Shown in pieces: positions 7,610 through 16,900 of a stretch of DNA of 64,000 nucleotides; the stretch's first letter is position 1; the number at the start of each line of letters is the position of its first letter. A program made the translations under genes and the position numbers. Below the pieces are notes generated by a model. The model made no database searches. It was not told the DNA's origin and was given only the letters and a program-made list of their open reading frames with translations. The stretch spans positions 9,054 to 73,053 of the forward strand of contig DETD01000030.1 in assembly GCA_002362105.1 (NCBI GenBank), given 5' to 3'. This DNA is from Bacteroidales bacterium UBA3297 (lineage in GTDB: Bacteria > Bacteroidota > Bacteroidia > Bacteroidales > Paludibacteraceae).

Positions 7610-9553
7610 TTAGTTATCAGTCTTTTCTAAGTATTTTTGAATAAGCTCTTTTGCCTTATTGAAGAAATCTTCAACATCATAGATGTCCCATTTATGAACC
7701 TCGTCAACACGAGCCATCATAAGTTGGAGCTTTATGCTGTATGTGGCTCTTTCTTGAGCAGATCCAAAATTATCAACCTTCGCTTTTGGAATGCTATTAC
7801 TAAATTTTGAATTTATACCTCTGTTTAGGATACATAGGTTGCCGAAGTTATTTAAGTGGTTATCCTCCATTGGTGTAAAATTGCCAATAGGATGTTGAGG
7901 ATAAAAATGTTCAACAGAATTCCTATAAGAATAGTAGAAATTTGAGAACTTTGACTTGTCTTGTAACCATAGGATGTAGTCGTAGCAGTTAAATATGAAG
8001 TTTTCAACTCCTACACCATTGTTAAGCAGATTCCAGTTGATGTCTGAAGTTGAATTGTTTGGAGTGCAGTTTGGATTGTGTATGAAGTCTGAATATTCTC
8101 TCTTTTTCTTTTTACAGTCAACCAAGAACCTATCAAGCAAATAAGTTTTACTTAAAGACTCTAAAAAGAATATATATTTGCTTGCGGTAACTGTAGCTTT
8201 ATTGGCATAAACAAAGTTAAGGCAAGCATTCATCCAATATTTGTAGTTCATTGTAGGTGATGAAACATGGAACATTGATAAAAGCAGTGTAACCTGGTTG
8301 TTTTCACTGTCGTTTGAAAACAATGAGTCGTATTGAGGTTTTTTCGACCCTCTATTGTCATATGCTTTTAGCTTTTTAAGACTCCACTTTTCATCACTAT
8401 CTTCAATTTTAGTTTTTAAAATAAAGGTATCAAATATAGTCCTTATATATAGTAAATTAGATATATAATTTTTTACAAATGAAATTTTATTATTTTGTTT
8501 CTTAAGTATGTAATCAAAAGTCTTGCTCAATCTTTTATCATCAAGAGGAACATCTTCATTAGGATTGGTTATAGACAGAACGTGTAAGAGCAGATTTGGA
8601 AAATTTATCAATGAGTGAAATCTATCAGGAGTTTCATTGTCTCTGCCTGTTGTTGAATTTGGTTCGATAAAACTAACGTGGTTTTTATTATCAGCAAAAA
8701 GATCATTAAGACTTTTTACTTCAGCATCGGCTGACTTTCTACAACTTATAATAGATTTTTGGATAACAGCAAAATCTTGATTTGGCAGAGCTGTCCAATC
8801 ATCACCGAAAAGATTAGCCCTTTCGTCAGTATTGAAATTCATCTGAACATATTTATCCAAGTTAGAACAGCATTCCCATATCTTGTCAAATACGTACATC
8901 TCTTCAGGAGAGCCTTTGATAACATCCATTAGGTTAGCTTTAAGAACCTCATGTTGTTCTAGCTGTTCTCCTCTAGAGTTCATTATTTCAAAATAATGGT
9001 TCAAATCCGTATCCTCTGGAACTGTGATGCGGAGAATAATAACTTTATTGAGAAAGTAGTCAAGGAAATCGCTTATTTCAATTGACGACTCCTTGCATAT
9101 CGATTCTAAACTTTGATATACTTTATGATAAACGTTTAGAATATCCTGATTGTAATCCCCATTATTAGAAACATTTCCATCATAAATAGCAGATAAAGTG
9201 ATATTTGAAATGTCACGATTATCAAAACGAATGTTAACCCCCTTGTACCAATCCAAACCGATGGTATTACGAAGAGCGCACATTATAATGTTTAGTGTAG
9301 TGAGACGCTGTTGTCCATCCACTGTTTCATATATTGTTTTTGAATAGTCTCTACTATCCTTCTTCGGGTAGACTATCAAATTACCTATATAGTAATTACA
9401 GTCTTTGTTGTCAACAAGATAGTCAGCTACGTCTCGAAGGAGTTGGTGCATATCCTCAAATTTCCATGCATAATTCCTTTGATATATAGGAATCAGATAG
9501 TTGTCTGAATCTAATAAGTTCTTTACTGAAAATTCTTTAGGCTCGTTATTCAT
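7610..9553 (-). CDS. DUF262-DUF1524 protein (GmrSD-like nuclease)
   Basis: The 647-residue protein has the DUF262 (ParB-like) signature IPIYQRNYAW (21-30) and VDGQQRLTTL (78-87), then the NSRGEQLEQHEVLKANL block common in this family. The C-terminal DUF1524 part has the HNH-type pattern VEHFYPQHP (547-555) followed by NFGNLCILNRGINSKFSN. In GmrSD, BrxU and SspE these two domains give NTP-dependent cleavage of modified or foreign DNA, so a defence nuclease is the likely role. It is the second gene of a pair; its ATG overlaps the stop of the first as ATGA. The sequence is markedly A+T-rich. Whether it targets modified DNA cannot be read here. Confidence 0.85.
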   Translation of the reverse strand: MNNEPKEFSVKNLLDSDNYLIPIYQRNYAWKFEDMHQLLRDVADYLVDNKDCNYYIGNLIVYPKKDSRDYSKTIYETVDGQQRLTTLNIIMCALRNTIGLDWYKGVNIRFDNRDISNITLSAIYDGNVSNNGDYNQDILNVYHKVYQSLESICKESSIEISDFLDYFLNKVIILRITVPEDTDLNHYFEIMNSRGEQLEQHEVLKANLMDVIKGSPEEMYVFDKIWECCSNLDKYVQMNFNTDERANLFGDDWTALPNQDFAVIQKSIISCRKSADAEVKSLNDLFADNKNHVSFIEPNSTTGRDNETPDRFHSLINFPNLLLHVLSITNPNEDVPLDDKRLSKTFDYILKKQNNKISFVKNYISNLLYIRTIFDTFILKTKIEDSDEKWSLKKLKAYDNRGSKKPQYDSLFSNDSENNQVTLLLSMFHVSSPTMNYKYWMNACLNFVYANKATVTASKYIFFLESLSKTYLLDRFLVDCKKKKREYSDFIHNPNCTPNNSTSDINWNLLNNGVGVENFIFNCYDYILWLQDKSKFSNFYYSYRNSVEHFYPQHPIGNFTPMEDNHLNNFGNLCILNRGINSKFSNSIPKAKVDNFGSAQERATYSIKLQLMMARVDEVHKWDIYDVEDFFNKAKELIQKYLEKTDN

Positions 9554-11298
9554 TGTAATTCTCGATTGAAGTAGATTTCCTTTAATTCTTTGCTACTGTT
9601 TGAAGCACAATCTTCTTGTTTGATAGAGTCGACTTTTATAGAAAAGAAGTCTGATGGTTTGAGAGCGTTCCTTATTTCTTGGAAGAACCTCTCATCTCTT
9701 ACCACATAATTGTCTACGGAAGCTAATTGCAGACTGTAATGGAATATTCTAATTTTGTATGCGAATTTGAATATTTTGTATATGGCACGATCAAGCTCTG
9801 TAAAACCGAACTTGTCAACATAGTACATTAGAGTGGCATCAAACAAGGCTCTGGCGTATTTATCTCCATCTCTATAAGATTCCTTATATGTGTTAAGAGT
9901 TTCGATTATGTTTTTAGCCCGAGGAAATTTTCCGTAAGATTTAATATCTTGTATTTTATTATAAAGGGTGTCATAATGATTGACCATATCAAAGAAACGA
10001 CTACCGTTGATACATGGTTGGTCTAACTGGAATGGAAATTCCAAGGTTGAATGGTCTATGAATCGATCAACATGTTGAGAGTAATAATTTGAGAAGTAAT
10101 GACACATTATCTGCATCATATCCACGGGATAACGTTCAGTATTAGAAAGGGATATACCTTTAAATTCACTTGTGTGTTTTTTTGTAAGATACCTAGCTGT
10201 TGAACTTTTTGCCCAACGTTTTATTCTAAACATGACAAGGAATAGAGAAGCAAGATGTTGTGTGTCAATTGTTTGCCATTGGTTTATATTGTCGGAATCG
10301 TGTATAGTGAAGTTGTCAATTTCCCTAAGATGGAAGGCTTTTAACAGGTCGTGAACCTCCAAATCCTTACCTCTGGAGTTTTGTGAATCAAAGAACTGAA
10401 ATGCTTCTTCAATTTCTGGAAGAATGATTAGAACAAACTGGCAATTCTGTAATAAAAACCTGAAGAAACTCTCATCAAGGTCTGATATCCTTTCTTGTAT
10501 AGCCTCAAGATTCTTTCTAATATTAGCAATGGAAATAGGGTTTTTAAAAGAAGTCTTTTCCCAAAAAGATTCCATATTCATAAAGAATTCTTGAAATTCA
10601 TTTCCAACGATATCAGAAAATTTTTCTTTAAGTTCGTGAAGTAGAAGGGCTAATGTTACAGTTCGTTGTTGACCATCAACTATATCACTGTTATAAAGGA
10701 CCAAAGAGCCTAAACGATAAGAGGACTTATTTTTGAACGTAAGGATATCGTCTATGAGTTGATCAACATTCTTTTTAGTCCATTTATATGGCCTTTGGTA
10801 TTCCGGAATAGTGAGTTCACCAAAGTTTATGTCTGAAATACTCTTTATATCGTATGTCAGTTGTTGAATTTTAGGTGACGAAGGTTTGGAACTTGACTGA
10901 ATACTTTGAAGAATAGGCTCGCACCTTTTTATAAGGACACACATATGTTTAAGTAGCTCTTCCTCTGAAGTAATATAGCATTCGTATTGATAGGAACCCT
11001 TTTGACGACTGAACCAGTTATGCCATTTGAAATCCTGGTCAACGGGTAGACAATCTTTTAGTTCTTTTGAAATATTGTTATTTAGTTCGGAGTATTTGCC
11101 TTCAAGATGCAATTTGACGTATCCGTTCCCATACTCGTAATGGATATCGAAATCACCTTTGATTGCTGTCTCTACTTGAATCCAGCGATTTTGATGCCAT
11201 CCCTTAACTCTTGATTTAATTTTATATTGGGGATATAAGTTAGCGAATCTGTCTTTGAAATTATTTATTACGTTATCGTAAATCTTTAGATAGTCCAT
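9550..11298 (-). CDS. DUF262 protein with extra N-terminal domain
   Basis: The 582-residue protein starts with an unassigned domain (about 1-135) containing GDFDIHYEYGNGYVKLHLEG, faintly like DUF4268-type or PD-(D/E)XK-associated modules. DUF262 follows, with IPEYQRPYKW (164-173), VDGQQRTVTL (207-216) and the SQNSRGKDLEVHDLLKA block. I find no DUF1524 HNH motif in its C-terminal half. It is first in a two-gene operon with the DUF262-DUF1524 protein. A reasonable guess is that it is the sensor or NTPase partner and the downstream protein the nuclease. A -7 box and a perfect palindrome lie just upstream. Confidence 0.8.
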   Translation of the reverse strand: MDYLKIYDNVINNFKDRFANLYPQYKIKSRVKGWHQNRWIQVETAIKGDFDIHYEYGNGYVKLHLEGKYSELNNNISKELKDCLPVDQDFKWHNWFSRQKGSYQYECYITSEEELLKHMCVLIKRCEPILQSIQSSSKPSSPKIQQLTYDIKSISDINFGELTIPEYQRPYKWTKKNVDQLIDDILTFKNKSSYRLGSLVLYNSDIVDGQQRTVTLALLLHELKEKFSDIVGNEFQEFFMNMESFWEKTSFKNPISIANIRKNLEAIQERISDLDESFFRFLLQNCQFVLIILPEIEEAFQFFDSQNSRGKDLEVHDLLKAFHLREIDNFTIHDSDNINQWQTIDTQHLASLFLVMFRIKRWAKSSTARYLTKKHTSEFKGISLSNTERYPVDMMQIMCHYFSNYYSQHVDRFIDHSTLEFPFQLDQPCINGSRFFDMVNHYDTLYNKIQDIKSYGKFPRAKNIIETLNTYKESYRDGDKYARALFDATLMYYVDKFGFTELDRAIYKIFKFAYKIRIFHYSLQLASVDNYVVRDERFFQEIRNALKPSDFFSIKVDSIKQEDCASNSSKELKEIYFNRELQ

Positions 11299-11359
11299 AA
11301 TAAGAAAATTCTATTTTCTTTTTTATCAGTTATACGTTTCTTTATATAGTAGTTCGAGT

Positions 11360-11376
11360 TTGCTATAAAATAGCAA
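11360..11376. promoter_or_regulatory. Perfect palindrome at the DUF262 operon start, operator candidate
   Basis: TTGCTAT-AAA-ATAGCAA has two perfect 7-bp arms with a 3-bp centre. It lies immediately downstream of the -7 box, where transcription should begin, as expected for a repressor site. Confidence 0.5.
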
Positions 11377-11377
11377 G

Positions 11378-11385
11378 CAAAGATA
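11378..11385 (-). promoter_or_regulatory. -7 promoter box of the DUF262 operon
   Basis: The minus strand reads TATCTTTG, an exact TAnnTTTG, 79 bp before the ATG. At the -33 position it reads TTTT rather than TTTG. Confidence 0.5.
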
Positions 11386-11667
11386 TATATCTATCTCTGT
11401 AATTAAAAATTTAGCTGTAAAGCTTTAATAAGCTAAGCATCGTTTCCCCCTTCTTGCACACCTATAGCCATGAGGTTGTGACTATAATGGTAGGGGGCGT
11501 GCTATTAAGATAGATTAACCTTTATATAGAATAGAGGAGACTATTAATTAAGTAAATCCGACTCTTGTCAAAATTATGACCTACACCTACTACGACGAGT
11601 AACAGACTATCGTCCATTCGAATGAACTGATTTCTCTGGTTTAAAAAATTATCACTTCATTTATACC
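11386..11667. other. Gene-free stretch at the right edge of the accessory region
   Basis: A+T-rich sequence without an ORF or tRNA. A short C-run (around 11447) and a G-run (around 11493) could pair weakly over a long loop. I see no transposon end or integrase remnant. Confidence 0.4.
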
Positions 11668-11709
11668 AAAAAAGAGTTCCCCGGCTTTGTGCCTGGAGAA
11701 CTCTTTTTT
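11668..11709 (-). terminator. Terminator of the type B T9SS operon
   Basis: The stem AAAAAAGAGTTC..GGC pairs with GCC..GAACTCTTTTTT (11691-11709). On the minus strand it ends in a six-T run, 49 bp after the PorP/SprF stop. Confidence 0.75.
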
Positions 11710-11757
11710 ATGAGCTATTTGTTTATATTTCTAGTCTGTATTCCTCATTCCCAACCA

Positions 11758-12651
11758 TCAGAAATGTGCACTCAAGAGAAGTTCGTGCGTGTTGGAAGGT
11801 AGGTTGTTTGCGGTACCCATGTTTAAGCTATAGGCGTAACCTATGCGGAATATGTTAACCTCCATACCCAGATTAACACACATCAACGACATATCGCTAA
11901 CGTTTCTCAGGTCGGGCTTCCAAGTAAGTCCACCCCAAAACATCTTATTAATGAAAAGCGTAGCTCCTATTTCGGCTTCGTCCACTTTGTTTTGATGTAT
12001 GTAAGAAACCATAGGAGCCAAGTCAAACACCTGGCTAAGCGGCACAAGGCAACGGCCATAAGCGTATATGTGTCGGCCCTTTTCAAAGGTGGTAGGCTCA
12101 GATTTCAGCAGGTGAGTTACAGACAAGCCGACCATCAGGCGCTTGCTTGACAACTCTGCACCCACATTAATGTCGGGCGACACTTCGGTCTCCTTGTCCT
12201 TTACGTATGACGATTGGTCGGGTTCCACGTCGCGAAGATCGTTGGCGAAGGGGTCGTAACTACCTATATTCATACCGGCCGACAAACCCAGCGAGAGAAT
12301 GTATTTCTCGCTTAAGTCCAGATGATAGGCGTAAACGGCATCAACTGTGGTTTGGCTGTTGCCAATACCTATGTTATCGTAGTTGGTCGTCAAACCAAAA
12401 CTCGACTTCAGTCCCTCGTTATAGTAACTCACGTTGAGCAGAGCGGTCTTTGGAGTATTGTCCACTCCCAACCACTGTAAGCGTCCTAGCAGGAAAGCAT
12501 CGAAGTTTTTCATGTTGCCAGTACCTGCCGGATTGATGTTCATACGTGAAAAGATTTGTTGAGACACCATAATATCTTGCTGAGCCCACAGGTGGGTTGA
12601 AAATAGGGTAGTCAGCAAAAAGAAAAGCAGTTTTATATTAATAAGTTTCAT
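11758..12651 (-). CDS. PorP/SprF family T9SS outer-membrane protein
   Basis: The 297-residue protein has a signal peptide ending near LWAQQ. The family opening follows: a conserved QQIFSRMNINPAGTG block, the place where PorP/SprF proteins read NPAxxG. The remainder is alternating beta-strand sequence ending in an aromatic residue (SAHF), as expected for a beta-barrel. PorP/SprF proteins partner with type B sorting domains. The gene overlaps the OmpA-family gene by 14 bp and is third in an operon headed by a type B substrate, which supports a dedicated export pair. Confidence 0.88.
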   Translation of the reverse strand: MKLINIKLLFFLLTTLFSTHLWAQQDIMVSQQIFSRMNINPAGTGNMKNFDAFLLGRLQWLGVDNTPKTALLNVSYYNEGLKSSFGLTTNYDNIGIGNSQTTVDAVYAYHLDLSEKYILSLGLSAGMNIGSYDPFANDLRDVEPDQSSYVKDKETEVSPDINVGAELSSKRLMVGLSVTHLLKSEPTTFEKGRHIYAYGRCLVPLSQVFDLAPMVSYIHQNKVDEAEIGATLFINKMFWGGLTWKPDLRNVSDMSLMCVNLGMEVNIFRIGYAYSLNMGTANNLPSNTHELLLSAHF

Positions 12652-13951
12652 TGTTTTCAGTTTTGTTTATTTTCAATATTTCCACTCGACGGTTTTTCTG
12701 GTGCTCGTCTTCTGTTTTTGCATTTTCAATAATCAGTTTCCTTTCGCCGTAGCCGAACACTTCCAGCCTGTCGCGCGAAATGCCGGCCTTTATCAGTTCT
12801 CTTTCAATGAATTGTGCGCGGCGGATACTCAAATCCTCGTTGTAGTTCTCATCGCCTCTCTCGTCGGTGTGGCCAATTATTTGGAAACTGTTGTCGGGGT
12901 AGTAGTTGATGAAGTCGATAATCGCCTCAATGTCTTTTTTGTATTTCGCCGACAACTGGTCGGAGTTGAGGTCGAAATAGAAGATACGGAGGTCTTTGCC
13001 GGCCACCACGTGTTCCGTTGCCATAACCATGGTGTCTTTAGACGAAAACATGTCTGACAATTCTTTTGCCGATGTTGTATAGGTAGAACTGTCGGTTACT
13101 GTTTTAAGGGCATTCAGCAACTTATCGTTATTGTTGTCGGCCTTAGCCGTGTCGGTTTCCTGTAAGGCTGTACGTTCTTCCTCTACTACAGGAATCCTGT
13201 TCCTTTCAACAAAGTCGCGCATAAGTTCGGGAGTAGACTTGTTGTTGTTTTTCCCGATATAGACGTCGAAGTTGCCTTTTTCGGTGTTTGTTTCCGGATT
13301 CTGTCTGTTAGAGCAAAACGTAATTTGACCATCTTTACGAATGTGCGGATAATCTTCATCTCCATTCGAATTGATGTTCTTGCCAAGTCGCTTTGGCTGT
13401 GAGCACTTTCCGTTGTTGCTGATTTGCGTGGAATAAATGTCACGGCCTTTCGAGTCCTTCAGGTTGGCCGAAAAATAGAGTGTATTTTTCGAAAATGCCG
13501 GATTGCTCACCCGAATAGTGTCGTCTGGCATATAGTGCCAGCTGCAATAAACGAGCGCCGTGTGGTTGTATTTCTCACGTTTGACGGTGGTACCCGGTAC
13601 TTCAAGCAGAACTTTTTCACCCATCTGTCCCTTTACCATTTTAGCGGAATAGAGTTTGCCGTTGTTGGTGAAGTAGTAGGTGTCCTTACCGTTGTATGCA
13701 ATTTGGCCTTCTGCCTTCAAGTTGGTCAAAGCCTCGTTGTAGTTGTAATCGTATATGGAACCATTGTAGTCGGTTTTTGCAACAAATAGGCTGTCGTTAC
13801 GTCTAATGACAATGGTGCTGTCGTTGAGGTGCGAAACCGCCTCGTATCCGGTTACATTGGTAAATTTGTCTATGAAGTTGCATTCAAGACTTTCCAATGC
13901 GTTGCAGATGCCAGGCACCGAAAGCAAAATGGCTATGGTTGTTTTTTTCAT
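12638..13951 (-). CDS. OmpA family protein of the T9SS unit
   Basis: The 437-residue protein has a short signal peptide and an N-terminal half (about 30-230) rich in repeated strand patterns, PD40/WD40-like (e.g. NPAFSKNTLYFSANLKDSKG, GDEDYPHIRKDGQITFCSN). A C-terminal OmpA domain (about 320-435) contains FYFDLNSDQLS, GHTDERGDENYNEDLSIRRA and FGYGERK. OmpA domains bind peptidoglycan, so the protein probably anchors the secretion partner to the wall, like PorE-type proteins. It lies 19 bp after the type B substrate gene and overlaps porP/sprF. Confidence 0.85.
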   Translation of the reverse strand: MKKTTIAILLSVPGICNALESLECNFIDKFTNVTGYEAVSHLNDSTIVIRRNDSLFVAKTDYNGSIYDYNYNEALTNLKAEGQIAYNGKDTYYFTNNGKLYSAKMVKGQMGEKVLLEVPGTTVKREKYNHTALVYCSWHYMPDDTIRVSNPAFSKNTLYFSANLKDSKGRDIYSTQISNNGKCSQPKRLGKNINSNGDEDYPHIRKDGQITFCSNRQNPETNTEKGNFDVYIGKNNNKSTPELMRDFVERNRIPVVEEERTALQETDTAKADNNNDKLLNALKTVTDSSTYTTSAKELSDMFSSKDTMVMATEHVVAGKDLRIFYFDLNSDQLSAKYKKDIEAIIDFINYYPDNSFQIIGHTDERGDENYNEDLSIRRAQFIERELIKAGISRDRLEVFGYGERKLIIENAKTEDEHQKNRRVEILKINKTENNETY

Positions 13952-13970
13952 TTGTCTTTCTCCTTAAACT

Positions 13971-16900
13971 TTATTTTCTGTATAGTTGGATTGTGCCTTT
14001 CTTTACTCTACCGTCTTTAAGTTTCAAAACATAAATGTAGACGCCTGCGTCGGCCGTTACACCCTTATAGGTTCCGTCCCAACCATTGTTAGAATCGCAG
14101 ATGACGTCGCCCGAGCGGTTGTAAATGATGACGCTGTAACCTGGCATAAAGTCGTCGTTAGCGCCGTCTTTCTCGTGCGGAGTGAAGGCGGTAGGAATCA
14201 TAATGTTGTCTTTATATTCCTCTACTTTAGGTTTGTTTCCGCCATCGTCGTCCTTATCTTTATCCTTGTCTTTATCCTTGTCTTTATCCTTATCTTCAGG
14301 GTCTTTAGGGTCTTCGTCGTCGCAACTTTCGCCGATGTGAACTCTCAAAGTGCCAACTACACCACTTCCATCTTTGGCAGTTGCCGTAACGGTTACATAG
14401 CCGCTTTCTTCGCTTTCTTTTGCAGTCAAAGTTCCGTCGGTGGAAATCTTAGCAAGGTCGAAGTTGTCAATACTGTATTCAATGTCTTTAAGCGTAGCGT
14501 TCTTTGGAGTTATAGTTGCCGAAATTTCTACGCTTTCGCCATAAATTATGCAGTCTTTGCCCGATAACTTGATGGACTTGACCGGAACCGGACGGTCGAT
14601 GTAAATTACAAAAGTCGTGTCGCTATATACTGCGTATGTTTCATCGTGGCTGATGCCATTGTTGAAGTTGAATGAGTACGTACCCGACTCACACTCTGTT
14701 TTTGCGCTGCCACTTGTTCCGCTTGTAAGGTTGGCGTAGAAACTGCTGCCCTTCAAGAGGGTGAATGGCAGGTTCTTAACAGGGGTGTTGTCGTCGCTGT
14801 ATAAGAATTTGAAGACCACATTGAACAGTGTTACATCTGAATTGATAGAGAATTTCAAATCGTAATCTGTAATGTCGAATTCTCTTACAATATCCAGTAT
14901 CTTAATACGGTAGTGCCCTGGAACCAGTTGGTCGTGAACAATACCGTCGACGTCAGACATCAACTGGGTGTGGAACAGGCCCTCAAAAACCTCGGTCCAG
15001 CCGCCCTTTTCCGTTTGCTTTTCAATGGTTGCGTAAACGCCTACAACATTAGAGCCTTTTGCGTCTTTTATCTGGATGTCGACCGTTCTTTTAACCGGAA
15101 CGACAAAGTAAATAGTGGTGTCGCTTTCGCCCGGATTAATTTCAAAAATCTGGTTTACTTTGTACGATACGGAAGTTCCTTCTATTTTATCGTTAAAGTA
15201 GTATTCAGAGGTGTAGTGCCCGGCCTCTAACGGAGCCGGTTTGTCGAACACATAATTGCCGTTTGTTTTTGTTGAAGTCAAATAGAAATAGAGTTCCTCC
15301 TCTTTTAGAATGTCCATAGACATAATGTCGGGGTTAATAATTTCCCCGTCGTGCAAGAACTTGAAAAAGACATTCCTTGTTTTACCCAATATAAAATAGA
15401 GGGTGGTGTCGTTTTTTATTTCTAGGGTGTGGGTTGTTCCCGCTGCCGAGAAGGTGTGTGATCCGCCTGTGGTTAGGAATTGTTTGTAACCTTTTTTGTC
15501 GCTTTGTTTTGAATAATTCGTAGGCGTCACCGACTTGCCATCTTTCATTATTTCGTAATAATATACGCCATTGACAGGGGTTGAGTCTGCATTTAAGACA
15601 TACAAGTCGACCGTATACTGGTCTTGAATGTCGAAGTCGATATATTTAACGGCCGTATCTTTTTCAATTGTGAAATCTGTCTCGTAGGTTTCTTTATGAA
15701 AAGATTCCTCAATATCGAATCTGTACGAGTATTTACCTTCCGGTAGATAAAGTGTGTCTGTATACTTGTTTAAACCATCGGTATCGGCTATTGGGTAATA
15801 ATCGGTATATTTTGTTAGCGTTGTGAAGTTGGAATACTTGATGTATTTACCTATATAGATATGGTCGATTGATTGAGGGTGGAATTGTTTGCCATCATGG
15901 AAAAATCTGAAAAGAACCCTCCGGTAATTAGGCAGATTCGTAATTGGCAAACAGATTGAAATAATGGTGTCTTTATTTATAAGTACTTTATCCAAATTCT
16001 CATCACGGACGGAAAAATCATAGATTCCACCTTTTACCGTATAGGTCAGAAGTCCGTCATCGTTTGTCGATTTGTAGTTATGGATAGCCTTGCCTGTCTC
16101 GGCGTAACCGCAAATAATATCCTTAAGCGGAGTTGAATCTTCGCAACTAACGACATTAAAGTGAACGTGGAAGTCCTTGTCTTTATATTCACCATTATCT
16201 CCGTCTCCATCGTCATCGTCATCATCATCGTCATCATCATCGTCATCGTCGTTTGGCAAGACGATATCAACTATATTGTTTGTTTGTGAAGTTTTGGAAT
16301 TGATGTTGAACGTGCCAGTAATGGTTCCATAGTCTTTGGTGCTTACCGTATATTGGAATTCACCAACCGGACATGAAATTTTGTTGTCTGTTAAACTGTA
16401 GAGGGTATAGCCGTTTTGCACCGTGGTGCCATGTGCCAGAACAAGACCGAAATTTACGTATGTGCCATTTTGGAACTGGCTGACAGCGATGTCTTTAGCA
16501 TATACCTTTATTGGTTTCCCTTCTTTCACAAAACGGAATTTAGTCGGATAGGTAATCAGCTTAGAAGACGTTGAAACATCGGTGTTGATGTTCTTGTCGG
16601 AAACAACAAAGTCGGTTATACCGTTTGAAGCCTCGTAGGAGTATAGGCCTTCTGGCACCACAAAAAGGACCTTGCCGTCGGTGCCAGATTCTCTCTTGCC
16701 GATTTTTGTACGGGTGCCGTCGGCGTTCTTTTTGTAGAGGGTTACGCTGTTACCGCTTGACGGATTTCCCTTTTCATCTTTGAAATGAATTGAAACACGT
16801 CGGTAGTCTAGGTTAATCCAGGTTGGTTCTCCGTTTTTTACAGAGAAAGAGCCGGTGGTTAAGTCTCCATAGCCGATGTAGTAGGTGTATTCTCCTGCTG

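Noticed and set aside
5577..11757. Integrated prophage or transposon
   Set aside because: No integrase, transposase, terminal repeats or tRNA attachment site is visible, so I call it only an accessory region.
16046..16270. Met/Thr-rich short frame over the Asp repeat
   Set aside because: It is the shifted reading of the GAY triplet repeat.
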